Origin: Sphingomonadaceae bacterium
Lineage (GTDB): Bacteria > Pseudomonadota > Alphaproteobacteria > Sphingomonadales > Sphingomonadaceae
Direction of reading: 5' to 3'
Assembly: GCA_019239915.1 (NCBI GenBank)
Contig: JAFAZF010000004.1
Location: forward strand, 1 to 35,219
Length of the DNA stretch: 35,219 nt
How positions within the stretch are numbered: position 1 is the first letter of the stretch; each line of letters starts with the position of its first letter. The notes beneath the pieces were generated by a model. The model was not told the origin of the DNA. It did no database searches and saw only the letters and a program-made list of their open reading frames with translations. The position numbers were made by a program, and so were the translations under genes. Positions 1 through 7,071 of the stretch are shown here, in pieces.

Positions 1-164
1 AATACGAGGAGGTCTACCTCCATGCCTACGCGTCGGTGCCCGAAGCGCGGGCTGGGATCGGCCGCTACCTCGAGTTTTACAACGCCGTTCGCCCGCACTC
101 GAGCCTTGGCTGCCGAACACCGGACGCGATATACTTCAACCAGCCGCGTCTCGCAGCGGCATGA
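1..164 (+). pseudogene. IS3-family transposase OrfB, C-terminal end
   Basis: The frame is open from the window edge (first full codon at base 3) to TGA at 162-164, giving about 53 residues. It carries the end of an rve-type integrase core: the motif YNAVRPHSSLGCRTPDAIYF matches the conserved end of IS3-family OrfB (Y-N-x-x-R-P-H-x-x-L...T-P). Only the tail is visible, so the transposase may be whole outside the window. The presumed right terminal repeat follows about 40 bases downstream. I am sure of the family and not of the subgroup. Confidence 0.8.
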
Positions 165-201
165 TCACCCGCCGGCGATCCACTTAACGAGCCCGCGAGG
201 C

Positions 202-227
202 TGTTCAGACAACCCGAGCCACCTCTC
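202..227 (+). repeat. Right terminal inverted repeat of the plus-strand IS copy
   Basis: The stretch starting TGTTCAGACAACCCGAGCC closely matches the stretch at 355-380 (TGTTCAAATCCCCGAGCC), read in the same direction. One lies after the end of a plus-strand orfB and the other lies before a minus-strand orfA, which is where the right end and left end of the same element type should be. The match is imperfect, so the exact ends are uncertain by a few bases. Confidence 0.6.
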
Positions 228-228
228 T

Positions 229-298
229 TCACGGCAGCCAATGCTACCTTCACCTTGAATGCCGGGCTGTGATTCCGGCGTGGTCGCTTGCTCATCAT
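229..298 (-). pseudogene. IS3-family transposase OrfA, N-terminal stub
   Basis: Read on the minus strand from ATG at 298, the first 23 to 25 residues (MMSKRPRRNHSPAFKVKVAL...) match the start of IS3-family OrfA proteins, the HTH protein that normally precedes OrfB. The similarity then stops at about base 228, exactly where the terminal repeat of the plus-strand copy ends. The gene was cut when another IS copy inserted into it. The rest of this OrfA is not in the window. Confidence 0.65.
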
Positions 299-354
299 GC
301 CTCCTGCTCGCAGCCATCATGGCTGCCGTCAGGCCGCCAATCTGCTCATCCCGT

Positions 355-380
355 TGTTCAAATCCCCGAGCCATTTCTCA
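355..380 (-). repeat. Left terminal inverted repeat of the minus-strand IS copy
   Basis: This stretch sits about 57 bases upstream of the orfA stub and resembles 202-227. On the minus strand it begins TGAGAAATGGCTCGGGG. It is the likely outer boundary of IS sequence, with unique DNA starting near base 381. Confidence 0.55.
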
Positions 381-467
381 GTTTAACTGCGTTCGGTTCG
401 ACGGGCAGTTGCGCTGGCGTTCTATTCTTTGAAGAACTGCGGCGTTCAAAACCGCGACCGGCGAGGC

Positions 468-1469
468 TCAGGCAAACATCGCGACGCTGCTCAGCACATA
501 ACGCACAAGGTCGCCTTGCCCGCGCGTGCCGGTTTTGACGTAAAGGCGTTTGGAATAGTTCCGGGCCGTCTCGAGCGTTAAACCAAGCGCCTTTCCCGCC
601 TCAGCAATCGTTTGGCCGTCCGCCATCATCAGCGCTAATTGCGCCTCAGTGGCGGATAATCCGTTCAGTGCGGCGAGCGCCGCCGCCTGGTCCGGGTTGG
701 CGACTGGACGCACTCTGCCAATTGCGACGAATGCCGGGTCTGACAAGGCCTCCGACTTCAACGGCGATGGCAATGCCAGCAGTCTGATATCAGCCTCGTC
801 ACCAAGTCTGACTGCCGCGGGCCGCGTCACTGGTTTCATGCACGCTTCGCGACCTAAGCGAGCGACGCGTCGTTCGGCCTCTCCCGAAGGCCAAGACAGG
901 GTGGTCGGACGCGGACCGGCAAGCTGCGATCCATCTGTGCCGATCACGCCCCAAATGACGCCCGCCCGTCGCAGCAAATCTTCGGCCACGCCGGCGCGCA
1001 ACCTTGCCCGCTCCAACTCCGCAACATTGCGAAGAGCGATGGCCAGGTGCGGCGCTAAACGAGTGAGCAGCGCACGTTCGCTGACCCCAAAGGCGGATCC
1101 GGTGCGGATCAGCACCACGCAGCCGTTCGTACCACTTCGGTCAAGAAAACGGATGGCGCAAAGGTGAAGCGCCGGCAGCCTGGCAGATCCCATCGCGGGA
1201 TCGGCGATCAACTCCTCGGTGACGTATGCGCGCGCCGGATGCATCCGGGCAAAGGGGATACTGGTGACAGCCTCCTCCTGGACAATACCGCACCAATGCT
1301 GCGTTGCTCGAACCAGCGAATCTTCGCCTGCCGCGATCAAAAATACGGCACTTTCCGCGCGTGTGTACGCTCGTGTCCGGTTGAGGAAATCATTCCAAGG
1401 CGGTGTGTCGTCACGGCCGGAATGCAGCGCCTTTAGCAGCTCATCGTCATCGACTCGGCTCAGCGACAT
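468..1469 (-). CDS. LuxR-type helix-turn-helix transcriptional regulator
   Basis: Predicted cytoplasmic DNA-binding regulator of 333 residues. The last 60 residues hold a LuxR/GerE-type HTH (LSATEAQLALMMADGQTIAE, followed by a recognition helix around ETARNYSKRLY). The first 250 residues look like a sensory region typical of stand-alone sphingomonad regulators, with no receiver Asp pattern that I can see. I chose ATG at 1469; an in-frame TTG at 1499 would add 10 residues, but its upstream region has no better ribosome site. It diverges from the SMP-30/toxin chimera. In sphingomonads such regulators are often next to catabolic genes, so it may once have controlled the SMP-30-like gene; that is inference. 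Confidence 0.75.
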   Translation of the reverse strand: MSLSRVDDDELLKALHSGRDDTPPWNDFLNRTRAYTRAESAVFLIAAGEDSLVRATQHWCGIVQEEAVTSIPFARMHPARAYVTEELIADPAMGSARLPALHLCAIRFLDRSGTNGCVVLIRTGSAFGVSERALLTRLAPHLAIALRNVAELERARLRAGVAEDLLRRAGVIWGVIGTDGSQLAGPRPTTLSWPSGEAERRVARLGREACMKPVTRPAAVRLGDEADIRLLALPSPLKSEALSDPAFVAIGRVRPVANPDQAAALAALNGLSATEAQLALMMADGQTIAEAGKALGLTLETARNYSKRLYVKTGTRGQGDLVRYVLSSVAMFA

Positions 1470-1662
1470 AGCCTCCCATATGGGAAATTCGGGGGCCAAT
1501 CATAGCAGTAGAACTGGGGCGAACGCTACAAAGCGGCCTGGGAGATGATGATGCTGTTCGGGGGCTTCCCGTCGAACTCGGAAAAGGACACCCTGGCGAC
1601 GGATTCATCATGGTGCCGAAAACAAGCGCCCCGGAAGAAGGCGCTCGGAGCTTGAAGCAGCC

Positions 1663-2274
1663 ATGAAGAGTAGAAGGTCGCGGCGCGCCGCCGATCCCGA
1701 TTTCACAGTCTTGGCAGAAGGTCTGGTGTTTCCTGAAGGTCCGACCTGGTCTGCCATGATGGGGCTGTCGTGTACGGAGGTTTTGGGACAAAGGCTTACG
1801 CGCATTCGACCCAATGGCAGGACGGAGATCATTTCCCAAATAGAAGGCGGCCCCAACGGCGCCGCCATTGGTCCTGACGGCCGATATTACATCACCAACA
1901 ACGGCGGCTTGACCGCCTTAGACCTGGATCGGCTGAGCCGAGGAGATGACGATCCTGACGCACCTCCGCCCGGGGGAAGGATAGAGGTAGTGGACCCCTC
2001 CACCGGTTCGAAGGAGACCCTCTATGACCAGTACGCATCGATCCCGGACTACGGGAAGGTGATCAGGGGCACCGGCGGCCTCCGCAAGGGCCGCATCGCG
2101 AAGGACGCGACGGGCAAGAGCGGCGGCTATCGGGTGTTCAGCTTCTACCTCGATGCCCGCAACCCGGTGTTCCTGCTCTGGATCATCGACAAGACCGAAG
2201 ACGAGAACATCACGGATGCGGAAGCGGCGGCATTCAAAGGTTTGACCAAGCAATTGAAGGAGGCGTGCAGATGA
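1663..2274 (+). pseudogene. Chimera: SMP-30/gluconolactonase N-terminus fused to RelE-like toxin C-terminus
   Basis: An open frame of 203 residues made of two unrelated parts. Residues 11-120 resemble the start of an SMP-30/gluconolactonase beta-propeller (FTVLAEGLVFPEGPTW, LGQRLTRIRPNGRTE, GPNGAAIGPDGRYYITNNGG, GGRIEVVDPSTG). From about residue 125 (base 2035) to the end it resembles a RelE/HigB-like toxin (VIRGTGGLRKGRIA, GGYRVFSFYLDARNPVFLLW). A whole toxin is usually about 100 residues, so its first 25 to 30 residues are gone. A normal SMP-30 is about 290, so most of the propeller is missing. The stop overlaps the antitoxin start (ATGA), the usual toxin-antitoxin coupling. The frame stayed open across the join, but neither half is likely to work in its original role. 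Confidence 0.65.
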
Positions 2275-2561
2275 AGAAGGAAAATTTCGACGGCATCATC
2301 GCCGGCCTCGAGGATGCGATCGCCTTTACCAAGGGTGATCACAGCCGTGGCAGGATCGTCGCCGGTCCGGACGTTCGTTCGATCCGTAAGGCGCGTAAGC
2401 TGACTCAGGACGGGTTCGCCAAGACCTATCACTTCCCCGTCGGCACCGTGCGCGATTGGGAGCAGGGGCGCCGGCAGCCCGATGCCGGTTCAGCCACGCT
2501 GCTCCGAATGATCGAAGCGGACCCGAAAGGCGTCGAGAAGATCCTCGCGAAGGTCGGTTGA
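2271..2561 (+). CDS. NadS/HigA-like antitoxin, XRE-type HTH
   Basis: Antitoxin of 96 residues for the RelE-like toxin just upstream. An XRE helix-turn-helix spans about residues 40-80 (IRKARKLTQDGFAKTYHFPV, then TVRDWEQGRRQP). The conserved W-E-Q-G-R-R-x-P pattern is typical of NadS/HigA-type antitoxins. It starts at ATG 2271, seven bases after a strong AAGGAGG, and overlaps the toxin stop by four bases. In this family the antitoxin binds its own promoter and neutralises the toxin. It appears complete even though its toxin partner is truncated. Confidence 0.8.
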   Translation: MKKENFDGIIAGLEDAIAFTKGDHSRGRIVAGPDVRSIRKARKLTQDGFAKTYHFPVGTVRDWEQGRRQPDAGSATLLRMIEADPKGVEKILAKVG

Positions 2562-2618
2562 GCCGAGGACACCATTACGGACCTAGACTCGATCCCATTG
2601 ACGGCGAATAGCTACACT

Positions 2619-3470
2619 ATGTTGCCCTCCAATGTCGGCTACGTGGTCTATGTCGATGAGGCAGGCGATCCCGGCGTCAAGCAGAAGACTGCCAGCGCGA
2701 TAGCTCATGCGTCTGAATGGTTCGTCATCTCGGCAATGGTTGTAAGCCTTGCGCGCGATCGCGACGTTCCCATGTGGGCCGAGGACATGCGAGATGCTGT
2801 TCGGAAGCCCTCGCTTGAGCGATTGCACTACCGAAACCTGTCAGCTCCAAATCAGCTGCGCATTGCGCGCATGCTGGCGCGAAAAGACCTGCGGCTCTTC
2901 ACGATTGCCTCTCACAAGACGAATATCCGGGGCTACCAGAACGCTCGTATGGGCGGGAGCTTCGGCAGAGGCGAGTTCTACAACTGGTGTCTCCGGCTAC
3001 TACTAGAACGCGTGTCAGACTGGTGCGCGCGTCGATCGTTGAAGCAGTCGGAAGAGCTGGAGGTGGCCAAGATCGTGTTCTCCGAGCGGGGCGGTCACGA
3101 TTACGATCACCTCTACGGCTATCTCGATACCCTCGCGATGCAGGCAGAGAACCGCACGACCTTCATCAAAACCAAGGAGATTGTCCCGGGCGTTCTACAG
3201 ACGCGGCACTGCTCGGTGATGCCCGATCACAAGATCGCCGGACTTCAGCTCGCCGACATCGCGGCAAGCGCGTTTTTCCAAGCCGCCGACAGTCTATTGC
3301 CCAAGCACTCCCTAGCCGCCGCGAGCGAGCTCAAGGCGCGCACGGCGATCGGCCCGAAACAGCGAGTGGCGGCGGAATACGGGCTCTTGCGTCTGCCCTT
3401 CCGCCACCAAGGGGAAATTCCCGAGGCAGATCGGCCTCTGTTCGAAATGTTCGGCTACAGCTGGGATTAG
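2619..3470 (+). CDS. DUF3800 domain protein
   Basis: Protein of 283 residues with the DUF3800 hallmarks. An acidic motif lies near the N-terminus (YVVYVDEAGDPG, about residues 8-19). The middle part contains IVFSERGGHDYD, and a late L-Q-L-A-D motif (GLQLADIAASAFF) precedes a short C-terminal tail. DUF3800 proteins have a predicted RNase H-like fold with unproven biochemical activity and are common in phage, plasmid and defence islands. The start is taken as ATG 2619; a TTG at 2598 is also in frame and neither has a clear ribosome site. It follows the antitoxin by 57 bases and could share its transcript. Confidence 0.75.
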   Translation: MLPSNVGYVVYVDEAGDPGVKQKTASAIAHASEWFVISAMVVSLARDRDVPMWAEDMRDAVRKPSLERLHYRNLSAPNQLRIARMLARKDLRLFTIASHKTNIRGYQNARMGGSFGRGEFYNWCLRLLLERVSDWCARRSLKQSEELEVAKIVFSERGGHDYDHLYGYLDTLAMQAENRTTFIKTKEIVPGVLQTRHCSVMPDHKIAGLQLADIAASAFFQAADSLLPKHSLAAASELKARTAIGPKQRVAAEYGLLRLPFRHQGEIPEADRPLFEMFGYSWD

Positions 3471-3497
3471 GTGGCGGGCCCTGGCCCTCTTGCCACC
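3470..3497 (+). terminator. Possible hairpin after the DUF3800 gene
   Basis: GGTGGC at 3470-3475 pairs with GCCACC at 3492-3497, and an inner GGGCC/GGCCC also pairs. The hairpin begins at the stop codon. No T-run follows, so it is at best a weak or Rho-assisted terminator. Confidence 0.3.
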
Positions 3498-3898
3498 GGA
3501 CGGAAGATAGGCCGCCATCCCTTGGGCAACCATCCGGCCGGCTGCCGTCACGCGCGCGGCGATCAGGCCAAGGGGTGCTCCAGCGCATCCCGCCGATACG
3601 CAGCTTAATCACGAACAGTTTCTACTCAACCTGTCGCCGAATTCGCTCGACTCGGCTCAACCGGCGGGGGACTCGATCCGTCGCAAATGACCGTTCGCGA
3701 TGCGGCGCTGCTCCTGCGCGCGCTCCACGCCTGCCGCCTCCTAATGGTCGAACGTCGGCGGACACTGACGAACGCGGGCGGCCTATTTCCCACGCCGACG
3801 GACAACCGCGGACGAACCGCGCTTTCATCAATCGTGCAGAAGCGTCCAGCGTTCCCGCCCGGCCGCAGAAGGAGAGGGCATGAAGGTGAGGGCTGCCA
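3498..3898. other. 400-base gap without a convincing gene
   Basis: No frame here shows a recognisable protein. The best candidate is a 71-codon plus-strand frame starting with ATG at 3687 (MTVRDAALLLRALHACRLLM), which has no ribosome site and runs into the next gene. An AAGGAG near 3870 precedes ATG 3880, whose frame overlaps the HNH-like gene and looks like a shadow. The gap may be decayed DNA. Confidence 0.4.
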
Positions 3899-4183
3899 AT
3901 GATGGCAGAAGGGAAAATAGATATGAGCAATCCACGTCTATGGCGCACGAAGCCGCGCACGTCGAAACCGAACAGCAGGCAGAAGCGGAACGGGTTGTTC
4001 CTCGATGCGCACCCGGACTGCCAGCGGTGCAGTCGGCAGGCCGCCGAGGAAGCGCACCACGACCTGCCGAAGGGCCATCCGCAGCGCTATCTCTGGCGCT
4101 ACATGAGGGCGCTCTTTCGGATCTGCCATGTCGCCGTGCATCGGCGGTCAGCCCCGGCCCGACCGCGGCGTCGCAAGCGCTGA
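3899..4183 (+). CDS. Small HNH-endonuclease-like zinc protein
   Basis: Protein of 94 residues, rich in Arg and Lys. It shows the layout of a compact HNH nuclease: a CxxC pair (DCQRCSRQ), an acidic residue plus two histidines (AEEAHHDLPKG), and a closing ICHVAVH. HNH proteins bind zinc with the Cys pairs and cut DNA with the His-rich loop; the second Cys pair here is reduced to one Cys followed by His. It starts at ATG 3899, six bases after GAGGG; ATG 3923 is an alternative. It converges on the next gene with one base between the stops. The function is inferred from motif spacing only. Confidence 0.55.
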   Translation: MMAEGKIDMSNPRLWRTKPRTSKPNSRQKRNGLFLDAHPDCQRCSRQAAEEAHHDLPKGHPQRYLWRYMRALFRICHVAVHRRSAPARPRRRKR

Positions 4184-4184
4184 C

Positions 4185-4673
4185 CTAGAAGGGCACGTCG
4201 TCCGCGGGATCGTCCTGATCGGCCGGCACGGTCCACGGGCCCGAGTATGGCACGCCGCTCCAGAAGAACGCGCGGCGGCGTGCCACTTCCTTGATCTCGG
4301 CGATCATCTCGCGGGTGGGTTCCCCGACATAGTCCGCCTGCCGTCTGAGAAATTCGGCCTCATCCTCGGTCAGCTTGAAGCTGCCGGTGCGGTCCGTCAG
4401 CAGGCTTGCCACCCAGCGCGGCCAATTGAGACTGGTGACGCTGTAATCCCTGAGCGAGCCCGAACTCTTGTTGTCGCGGGTGTTCGCCAGCGAATAGAGG
4501 AACGAGTGCACGACATATTCGAACTGCACGTCGAACGACCGAAGCAGCTCGACGAGTTCCGCGACGTCTTCCGCAAGCTGCGGTGACCGGTCGGTGGCGA
4601 TCTGCCCTGCGAGAGCCCGGGCGCGCTCAACCTCATCGTCCGAGGGGATGCGATCCTCGGGGAAGACGATCAT
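4185..4673 (-). CDS. Uncharacterised acidic protein coupled to an excisionase-like HTH gene
   Basis: Protein of 162 residues that I do not recognise. It has no membrane segment or signal peptide, is acidic at both ends (it closes with DQDDPADDVPF) and is probably mostly helical in residues 10-75. Its ATG overlaps the stop of the HTH gene upstream by four bases (ATGA), so the two are translated together and probably act in the same process. It ends two bases from the convergent HNH-like gene. Confidence 0.6.
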   Translation of the reverse strand: MIVFPEDRIPSDDEVERARALAGQIATDRSPQLAEDVAELVELLRSFDVQFEYVVHSFLYSLANTRDNKSSGSLRDYSVTSLNWPRWVASLLTDRTGSFKLTEDEAEFLRRQADYVGEPTREMIAEIKEVARRRAFFWSGVPYSGPWTVPADQDDPADDVPF

Positions 4674-5377
4674 CGCTCACCACCCAGCCGGCGGATGCTC
4701 TCCACCGAGATCAGCGTGCGGCCACCGATCTTGATCTTGTCGAGCTTGCCGTCCTCCATCAGCTTGTAGACGGTGGTGCGCCCGACGCCGAGCATGCGCG
4801 CAGCATCGTCGACGGAGACGTTGACCGGATCGGGTCCTTGGGCCGCTTCCCCGGAGAACAGATCGCCGGTGTCGTTGGCGGGCCTGTGTTTGCGCGCGGG
4901 CTTGGCCGCCGGGGCGGCATCCCGCTCTTGCGGCTCCGCGGCGGCAACCGTCCCGGAGTTGTCGAGCGCAGCAGCTGCACTGTCCGGGCATGTGATGGGC
5001 GACGGCGTTGGCGCTTCTCCTCCATGCCGCTCGGCAAGCCTGGTCACCGACTTCTCATCGAAGCTGATGCCCACGATCGACGTTGCCGGCCGGCCGAGCG
5101 GGGTGGCGTCGCCGACCAGACGGACGCTGCCCTTCTTCCACACATCATCGAGCTTTCCCTCGACGATGATCTGTCGCCAGAGATCGCGATCCATGCGCGC
5201 GTCGCGCACCGTGCCGCGCTCCACCCAGGGAGCCTGCTTTTCCACGACGCGAGCATAGGTCTTCACGACGCCGCCGGCCGCATATTCGGCGAGCGCTTCC
5301 GCCAGGGCATCGTCGTCCGCAATGGAGCCGACGATCTCCAGCGCCTTCTTGGGGTTGATCGGATTGTGTGCAGCCAA
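4670..5377 (-). CDS. Excisionase-like HTH (HTH_17/MerR-like) protein with long N-terminal region
   Basis: Protein of 235 residues. The last 50 are a helix-turn-helix of the excisionase/HTH_17 kind: VSVDDAARMLGVGRTTVYKL followed by a basic wing (KLDKIKIGGRTLI). The first 120 residues are unrecognised and include WRQIIVEGKLDDVW. Between them is a low-complexity Ala/Pro/Lys linker of about 50 residues. The start is TTG 5377, five bases after GGAGG; no ATG occurs before residue 62. Excisionase-type proteins bend DNA during excision or act as repressors, and no integrase is seen nearby. It is coupled to the downstream gene. Confidence 0.65.
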   Translation of the reverse strand: MAAHNPINPKKALEIVGSIADDDALAEALAEYAAGGVVKTYARVVEKQAPWVERGTVRDARMDRDLWRQIIVEGKLDDVWKKGSVRLVGDATPLGRPATSIVGISFDEKSVTRLAERHGGEAPTPSPITCPDSAAAALDNSGTVAAAEPQERDAAPAAKPARKHRPANDTGDLFSGEAAQGPDPVNVSVDDAARMLGVGRTTVYKLMEDGKLDKIKIGGRTLISVESIRRLGGER

Positions 5378-5463
5378 AGGTTCCTCCCCCGAGGATGCGG
5401 CCCACTCGACCGCGAACCCTGCGCAATGGGCGGAGGAGGTGAAAATCCCGCTAGGGAAAAGGC

Positions 5464-5925
5464 TTACCGGTTCCTGCTCATCGCCGAGGGGCGAGGAGCC
5501 GGCTTGAGCCCATCAGCTTTGACACGGACCGCTCCATGCGCGGGATCGTTAAATTCCACCGGCACCGCCCAGCCGCTGTCGAGTGTTCCGCCTGTCTCTG
5601 CATCTCCTGCGACGAGGGGCACGGGATCGCCGGCAACGACCCCTATCCCAAAGACGGAATGGCTCACGCGGTCGCCGAATTTATATGGCGGTGCCGACGG
5701 GGCCGACGGGGCAGCCATCTTGGACTGCGGCACTCCCAGTCCCGCTTCGATCAGCCTGCGGATCGCCTCCGGGCGCCCGGGCTCATCCACCTGCTTTTGG
5801 GCCCAAGCATCAATGCGTGCGGCAAGCTCGGCCGGCATGGTGAAATGTTGTGCGACGGTGTCCTTCTTCGGACGACCCCGCCCGCGCAGCGATGATTTTT
5901 CTGTAGAGTTTATTGTTGACGGCAT
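5464..5925 (-). CDS. RHH-type DNA-binding protein with C-terminal SH3-like domain
   Basis: Protein of 153 residues. A basic, RG-rich start (LRGRGRPKKD) leads to a likely ribbon-helix-helix at residues 26-65 (HFTMPAELAARIDAWAQKQV, then RPEAIRRLIEAG). The C-terminal half from residue 80 has the pattern YKFGDRVSHSVFGIGVV...VEFND, which resembles the small beta-barrel found at the end of UvrD/PcrA-type helicases and in CarD-like proteins. It begins five bases from a perfect palindrome (5930-5949), so it probably represses itself and perhaps the divergent operon. It is separated from the downstream HTH gene by 86 bases. Confidence 0.6.
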   Translation of the reverse strand: MPSTINSTEKSSLRGRGRPKKDTVAQHFTMPAELAARIDAWAQKQVDEPGRPEAIRRLIEAGLGVPQSKMAAPSAPSAPPYKFGDRVSHSVFGIGVVAGDPVPLVAGDAETGGTLDSGWAVPVEFNDPAHGAVRVKADGLKPAPRPSAMSRNR

Positions 5926-5929
5926 CGCT

Positions 5930-5949
5930 ATTTCTCTGTAGAGAGAAAT
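5930..5949. promoter_or_regulatory. Perfect palindrome, likely operator
   Basis: ATTTCTCT and AGAGAAAT form a perfect 8-base inverted repeat around GTAG. A shorter copy of the core, CTGTAGAG, lies at 5901-5908 inside the start of the RHH gene. The palindrome covers the ribosome-binding region of that gene and lies between two divergent operons, as expected for an autoregulatory site. Confidence 0.6.
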
Positions 5950-5951
5950 GC

Positions 5952-5986
5952 GAGCCGAGGCAAGGCGGCAACCTTGCTCCCGGCTC
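5952..5986 (+). promoter_or_regulatory. Leader hairpin upstream of the small-gene operon
   Basis: GAGCCG (5952-5957) pairs with CGGCTC (5981-5986), and GCAAGG (5960-5965) pairs with CCTTGC (5972-5977) around a 6-base loop. A 2x3 internal loop separates the two stems. No T-run follows. It may be an RNA leader structure or a DNA site; its role is unknown. Confidence 0.5.
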
Positions 5987-6017
5987 TGACCACCACTCGC
6001 TTACTAGGAGCGAAACG

Positions 6018-6512
6018 ATGGCTACCCACAGTCTACCCGCCCCGTCCGGGCGGGCAATGCCCAGCTTTGCCCATCTTCAGGCGATGCGCGCCGCTCACGT
6101 CGAGCGTGTCGCCGCCGCGGCCGAGCGCCGCATGTCCAAGAGCGTCGCCTTCGAGGGAATGCCGGGCGGCATGCCGTCCAAGCTATTCGCGGCCGGCTGC
6201 TTCCTCGCCGCGGCTGGCCTCCCGATCGAACAGTGCGATGGCGAGCGCTGGTTCGGCGTCGAGCCAGCCGTATACACCGAGATGCTCACCGCGAACGCCG
6301 AGGTGGGCGAGCAGCTCGTCGAGGAGGGCCGGAAGGCATTCTTCGGCAAGTGGAAGCCGATCGTCAGCGCGGAACTCGCCGCCGAGATCGAGCGCAGCGT
6401 GGCCATGTCGAACGCGTGGGACGAGATGGCGTCGGCCGCAGGCAAGTTCGACGGCTCTTTCGAGACCGCTAAGGAGCGCTTCTGGGCGCTCGCGGGGATG
6501 GCTCATGCTTGA
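6018..6512 (+). CDS. Uncharacterised protein, first gene of the small-gene operon
   Basis: Protein of 164 residues that I do not recognise. It starts at ATG 6018, seven bases after TAGGAG. It has an Ala-rich helical N-terminus (about residues 15-40), a short stretch PSKLFAAGCFLAAAGLPIEQ and no clear membrane anchor. The C-terminal half is helical (WKPIVSAELAAEIERSVAMS). It overlaps the next gene by eight bases, so translation is probably coupled. Confidence 0.6.
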   Translation: MATHSLPAPSGRAMPSFAHLQAMRAAHVERVAAAAERRMSKSVAFEGMPGGMPSKLFAAGCFLAAAGLPIEQCDGERWFGVEPAVYTEMLTANAEVGEQLVEEGRKAFFGKWKPIVSAELAAEIERSVAMSNAWDEMASAAGKFDGSFETAKERFWALAGMAHA

Positions 6513-6777
6513 GCCCATCCGCACCAACCACGTCGCGCGGATCGATGCCGGCATCGCCGCTGCGTCGGTGCCCGCATGGCGCCGCCGGCTGAGCAGCTTC
6601 GGCCGCGCCGTCGTCAGCGCGGTCCGTGCGATCGAACCTCAGCACATCCGGGGCAAGGTGTTTATCGAGCGGTGCGATGGCCGGGGCAAGGGATTCGCTC
6701 GCTTCGTCGATGTCGACTTCCTCGGTCTCCATCTCAGCCTGACATACGGGCGCACGCCCGCGGCGCGGGAGGGCTGA
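6505..6777 (+). CDS. Uncharacterised small protein
   Basis: Protein of 90 residues, unrecognised. It starts at ATG 6505 inside the end of the previous gene. The C-terminal half contains KVFIERCDGRGKGFARFVDV, which shares the I/V-E-R-C-D core with the gene at 8321-8575. It is basic and probably cytoplasmic. Confidence 0.55.
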   Translation: MLEPIRTNHVARIDAGIAAASVPAWRRRLSSFGRAVVSAVRAIEPQHIRGKVFIERCDGRGKGFARFVDVDFLGLHLSLTYGRTPAAREG

Positions 6778-6780
6778 GCG

Positions 6781-7071
6781 ATGGCGACCTATGATGACGC
6801 TCGGGCCGTGCTCGGCGCCTGGAAGCTGGACACGGGCGCGCTACCGTTCGGCGATGCAAATAGCCACGACGCTGGCGATCGTGCGCGCCAACTGCTGACG
6901 CAAGCGTCTTGCCTACTCAGCATGATGGGTGCCGCTTGCAGCGATGCGCGGGCGCTTACCGGCGCCGGCAAGGGCAGTGAGTTTCACGCCCGCAACAGCG
7001 AAACCATGGCCCGAGCCTTCGATGGAATCGGCAGCTTGGTCGATCTCGCCAACTTCCTGCTGGAGGATTGA
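6781..7071 (+). CDS. Uncharacterised small helical protein
   Basis: Protein of 96 residues with a good ribosome site (GGGAGGG, about seven bases before ATG 6781). It is predicted to be helical, with ARQLLTQASCLLSMMGAACS in the middle and FDGIGSLVDLANFLLED at the end. No family is recognised. Its TGA (7069-7071) shares one base with the next ATG. Confidence 0.55.
   Translation: MATYDDARAVLGAWKLDTGALPFGDANSHDAGDRARQLLTQASCLLSMMGAACSDARALTGAGKGSEFHARNSETMARAFDGIGSLVDLANFLLED

Noticed and set aside
3880-4188. 102-codon plus-strand frame from ATG 3880
   Set aside because: It has a good ribosome site, but its translation is Ala/Arg/Pro-rich with no motif, while the overlapping frame from 3899 has ordered Cys and His residues.
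4128-5941. Plus-strand frames opposite the excisionase-like and RHH genes
   Set aside because: They are antisense to coupled minus-strand genes with HTH and RHH motifs and good ribosome sites.
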